This document shows positions 13,556-14,426 of a stretch of 14,426 nt of DNA, piece by piece. A model generated the notes under the pieces. It saw only the letters and a list, made by a program, of their open reading frames with translations, had not been told where the DNA came from and made no database searches. The number at the start of each line of letters is the position of its first letter. The stretch's first letter is position 1. Where the stretch lies: the NCBI GenBank assembly GCA_029974855.1, contig JARKQO010000539.1, positions 1 to 14,426 on the forward strand, in the 5' to 3' direction. A program made the position numbers and the translations under genes. The DNA is from Eubacteriales bacterium (GTDB taxonomy: Bacteria; Bacillota_A; Clostridia; Christensenellales; Aristaeellaceae).

Positions 13556-14143
13556 ATGTTCAGGCCGCGCATGCTCCGGCATACTCTCGTCCTCATGGTT
13601 GTCCTGTCCCTATGCTTTTCCTTCCCGGCCCAAGCCCAGGGGGAGAATCCCCTGGGCTCCCAGGAGCCGGTCCTCACTGTCACCTCCCGGTCCATCACGG
13701 CTGAGGGGCGGCTGCTGACGGCCTGCGCCAACAGCCGCAATACCAGGCCCAAGGGGGAAAACCTGAGCCCGCAGCTGACCTTCACCCCTGTGGAGAACGC
13801 CTCGGTCTACGCCGTGGTTATGTTTGACACCGACGCCAACTGGCTCCATATGGCGGTGTGGGATGTGACGGAAACCGACCTTGAGGCCGGGCGCTTTCCT
13901 GACAAAAAGCAGTATGTGGGCCCCTATCCTCCCAAGGGCAGCGGGGATCACCATTACGTGATCGAGGTCTTTGCCCTGAAGGCCCCGCCGGACAAGGCGG
14001 CGGCCAAGATGAACGCCGCCAACAGCTATGAGAAGATCGTCAAAAGCCTGGACACCGCCGGGGGCCAACGGGGGAACATTCTGCTGCGGGGGTCGGTGAC
14101 CGGGCTGTACCAGTACGGGGACAGTACGGTGGCGGAAGAATAA
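13556..14143 (+). CDS. Secreted PEBP-family protein (YbhB/YbcL/RKIP-like)
   Basis: The product has 195 residues. A signal peptide runs over about 1-27 (basic start, LVLMVVLSLCFSF core, then AQA with likely cleavage after A27). The mature part is a phosphatidylethanolamine-binding-protein fold: ENLSPQLTFTPVENA (68-82), the DTDA motif (91-94, equivalent to DPDAP), H98, and GPYPPKGSGDHHYVIEVFAL (122-141), which holds the second conserved ligand-site motif. Bacterial PEBPs have poorly known roles; some inhibit proteases or bind phosphate-bearing ligands. AAGGAGG (13543-13549) lies 6 nt before the ATG. It is the last plus-strand gene before the terminator and may be co-transcribed with the zinc-ribbon gene 32 bp upstream. 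Confidence 0.88.
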   Translation: MFRPRMLRHTLVLMVVLSLCFSFPAQAQGENPLGSQEPVLTVTSRSITAEGRLLTACANSRNTRPKGENLSPQLTFTPVENASVYAVVMFDTDANWLHMAVWDVTETDLEAGRFPDKKQYVGPYPPKGSGDHHYVIEVFALKAPPDKAAAKMNAANSYEKIVKSLDTAGGQRGNILLRGSVTGLYQYGDSTVAEE

Positions 14144-14202
14144 AGAAGCGGCCATTGCTGGCGATGTCGGAGCGGAAAACCTCATAATTTAGAAAGTCAA
14201 CA

Positions 14203-14250
14203 GCGCCCCCGGCGGCCTCTCAAAGCCGCCGGGGGCGCGTCTGGTTTTCT
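14203..14250. terminator. Intrinsic terminator between convergent genes
   Basis: A perfect 14-bp GC stem has arms GCGCCCCCGGCGGC (14203-14216) and GCCGCCGGGGGCGC (14225-14238), with an 8-nt loop. On the plus strand it is followed by GTCTGGTTTTCTT, a fair T-run. It lies between the PEBP gene (plus) and the glycosyltransferase gene (minus) and probably ends transcription from the PEBP side. On the minus strand the T-run is weak. Confidence 0.85.
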
Positions 14251-14264
14251 TCCGCCATCCAGCC

Positions 14265-14426
14265 CTACTCTTTTTCCTTGGCGATGTAAATGGGCCGCCG
14301 CTTGGTTTCCAGATAGGTCTTGCTTAAATACTGCCCCAGAATTCCCACGGAGAAAAGCTGGAGGCCCCCCAGCAGCAGCATGATGCAGATGGTGGCCGGG
14401 AAGCCCGCCACCGGGTCCCCCCACAG
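14265..14426 (-). CDS. C-terminus of a family 2 (DPM1/GtrB-like) glycosyltransferase
   Basis: Partial: only the last 53 codons and the TAG stop (14265-14267) are inside the window. The readable end has a hydrophobic helix (about ICIMLLLGGLQLFSVGIL), then GQYLSKTYLETKRRPIYIAK. This GxYLxxxYxExKxRPxYI pattern closes the two-helix membrane anchor of undecaprenyl-phosphate glycosyltransferases of the GtrB/YkcC type. These transfer a sugar to a lipid carrier at the inner face of the membrane. The catalytic GT-A domain lies outside the window, so its activity cannot be checked here. Confidence 0.85.
   Translation of the reverse strand: MWGDPVAGFPATICIMLLLGGLQLFSVGILGQYLSKTYLETKRRPIYIAKEKE

Overview
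The window reads as chromosome of a high-GC, endospore-forming member of the Clostridia, most like the gut Oscillospiraceae group. Three signs support this: strong AGGAGG-type ribosome sites before almost every gene, a small acid-soluble spore protein, and Firmicutes-type families (Hsp33, YesL/DUF624, LytTR-DUF3021, TipA-like MerR). The genus assignment is an inference from gene content only. I see no tRNA, rRNA, IS element, integrase, CRISPR array or phage gene.

Left half, minus strand (1-4980). Reading leftwards from 4980 there is first a four-gene operon: a LytTR regulator, a DUF3021 four-helix membrane protein, an ABC ATPase and an ABC-2 permease. It has a good sigma-A-type promoter, and three direct repeats at 19-20 bp spacing lie just upstream of the -35. 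Next comes a translationally coupled ECF sigma factor and its membrane-anchored putative anti-sigma factor. Last is a TipA-like MerR regulator that runs off the left edge. Its promoter has the 19-bp spacer and central dyad typical of MerR control. A second in-frame start with a strong ribosome site lies exactly where the ligand-binding TipAS domain begins.

Right half, plus strand (5200-14143). Transcription diverges at about 5000-5140. The genes are a YesL/DUF624 membrane protein, an alpha/beta-type SASP, a SAM-dependent methyltransferase, Hsp33 (hslO), a TPR protein, an overlapping HEAT-like helical-repeat protein, an HD-domain phosphohydrolase with a TTG start, a membrane protein (zinc ribbon, TM helix, TPR, two chitobiase-C-like domains), and a secreted PEBP-family protein. 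The run from hslO to the zinc-ribbon protein is tightly packed and may be one transcription unit. Two intercistronic gaps in it hold GC-rich hairpins without a T-tract.

The right end has a 14-bp-stem terminator separating the PEBP gene from a convergent, truncated family 2 glycosyltransferase.

The most interesting points are the possible two-product tipA-like gene, the LytTR-DUF3021-ABC unit with phased upstream repeats, and the uncharacterised module of helical-repeat and zinc-ribbon genes downstream of hslO. None of these is proven to be a new system from sequence alone.
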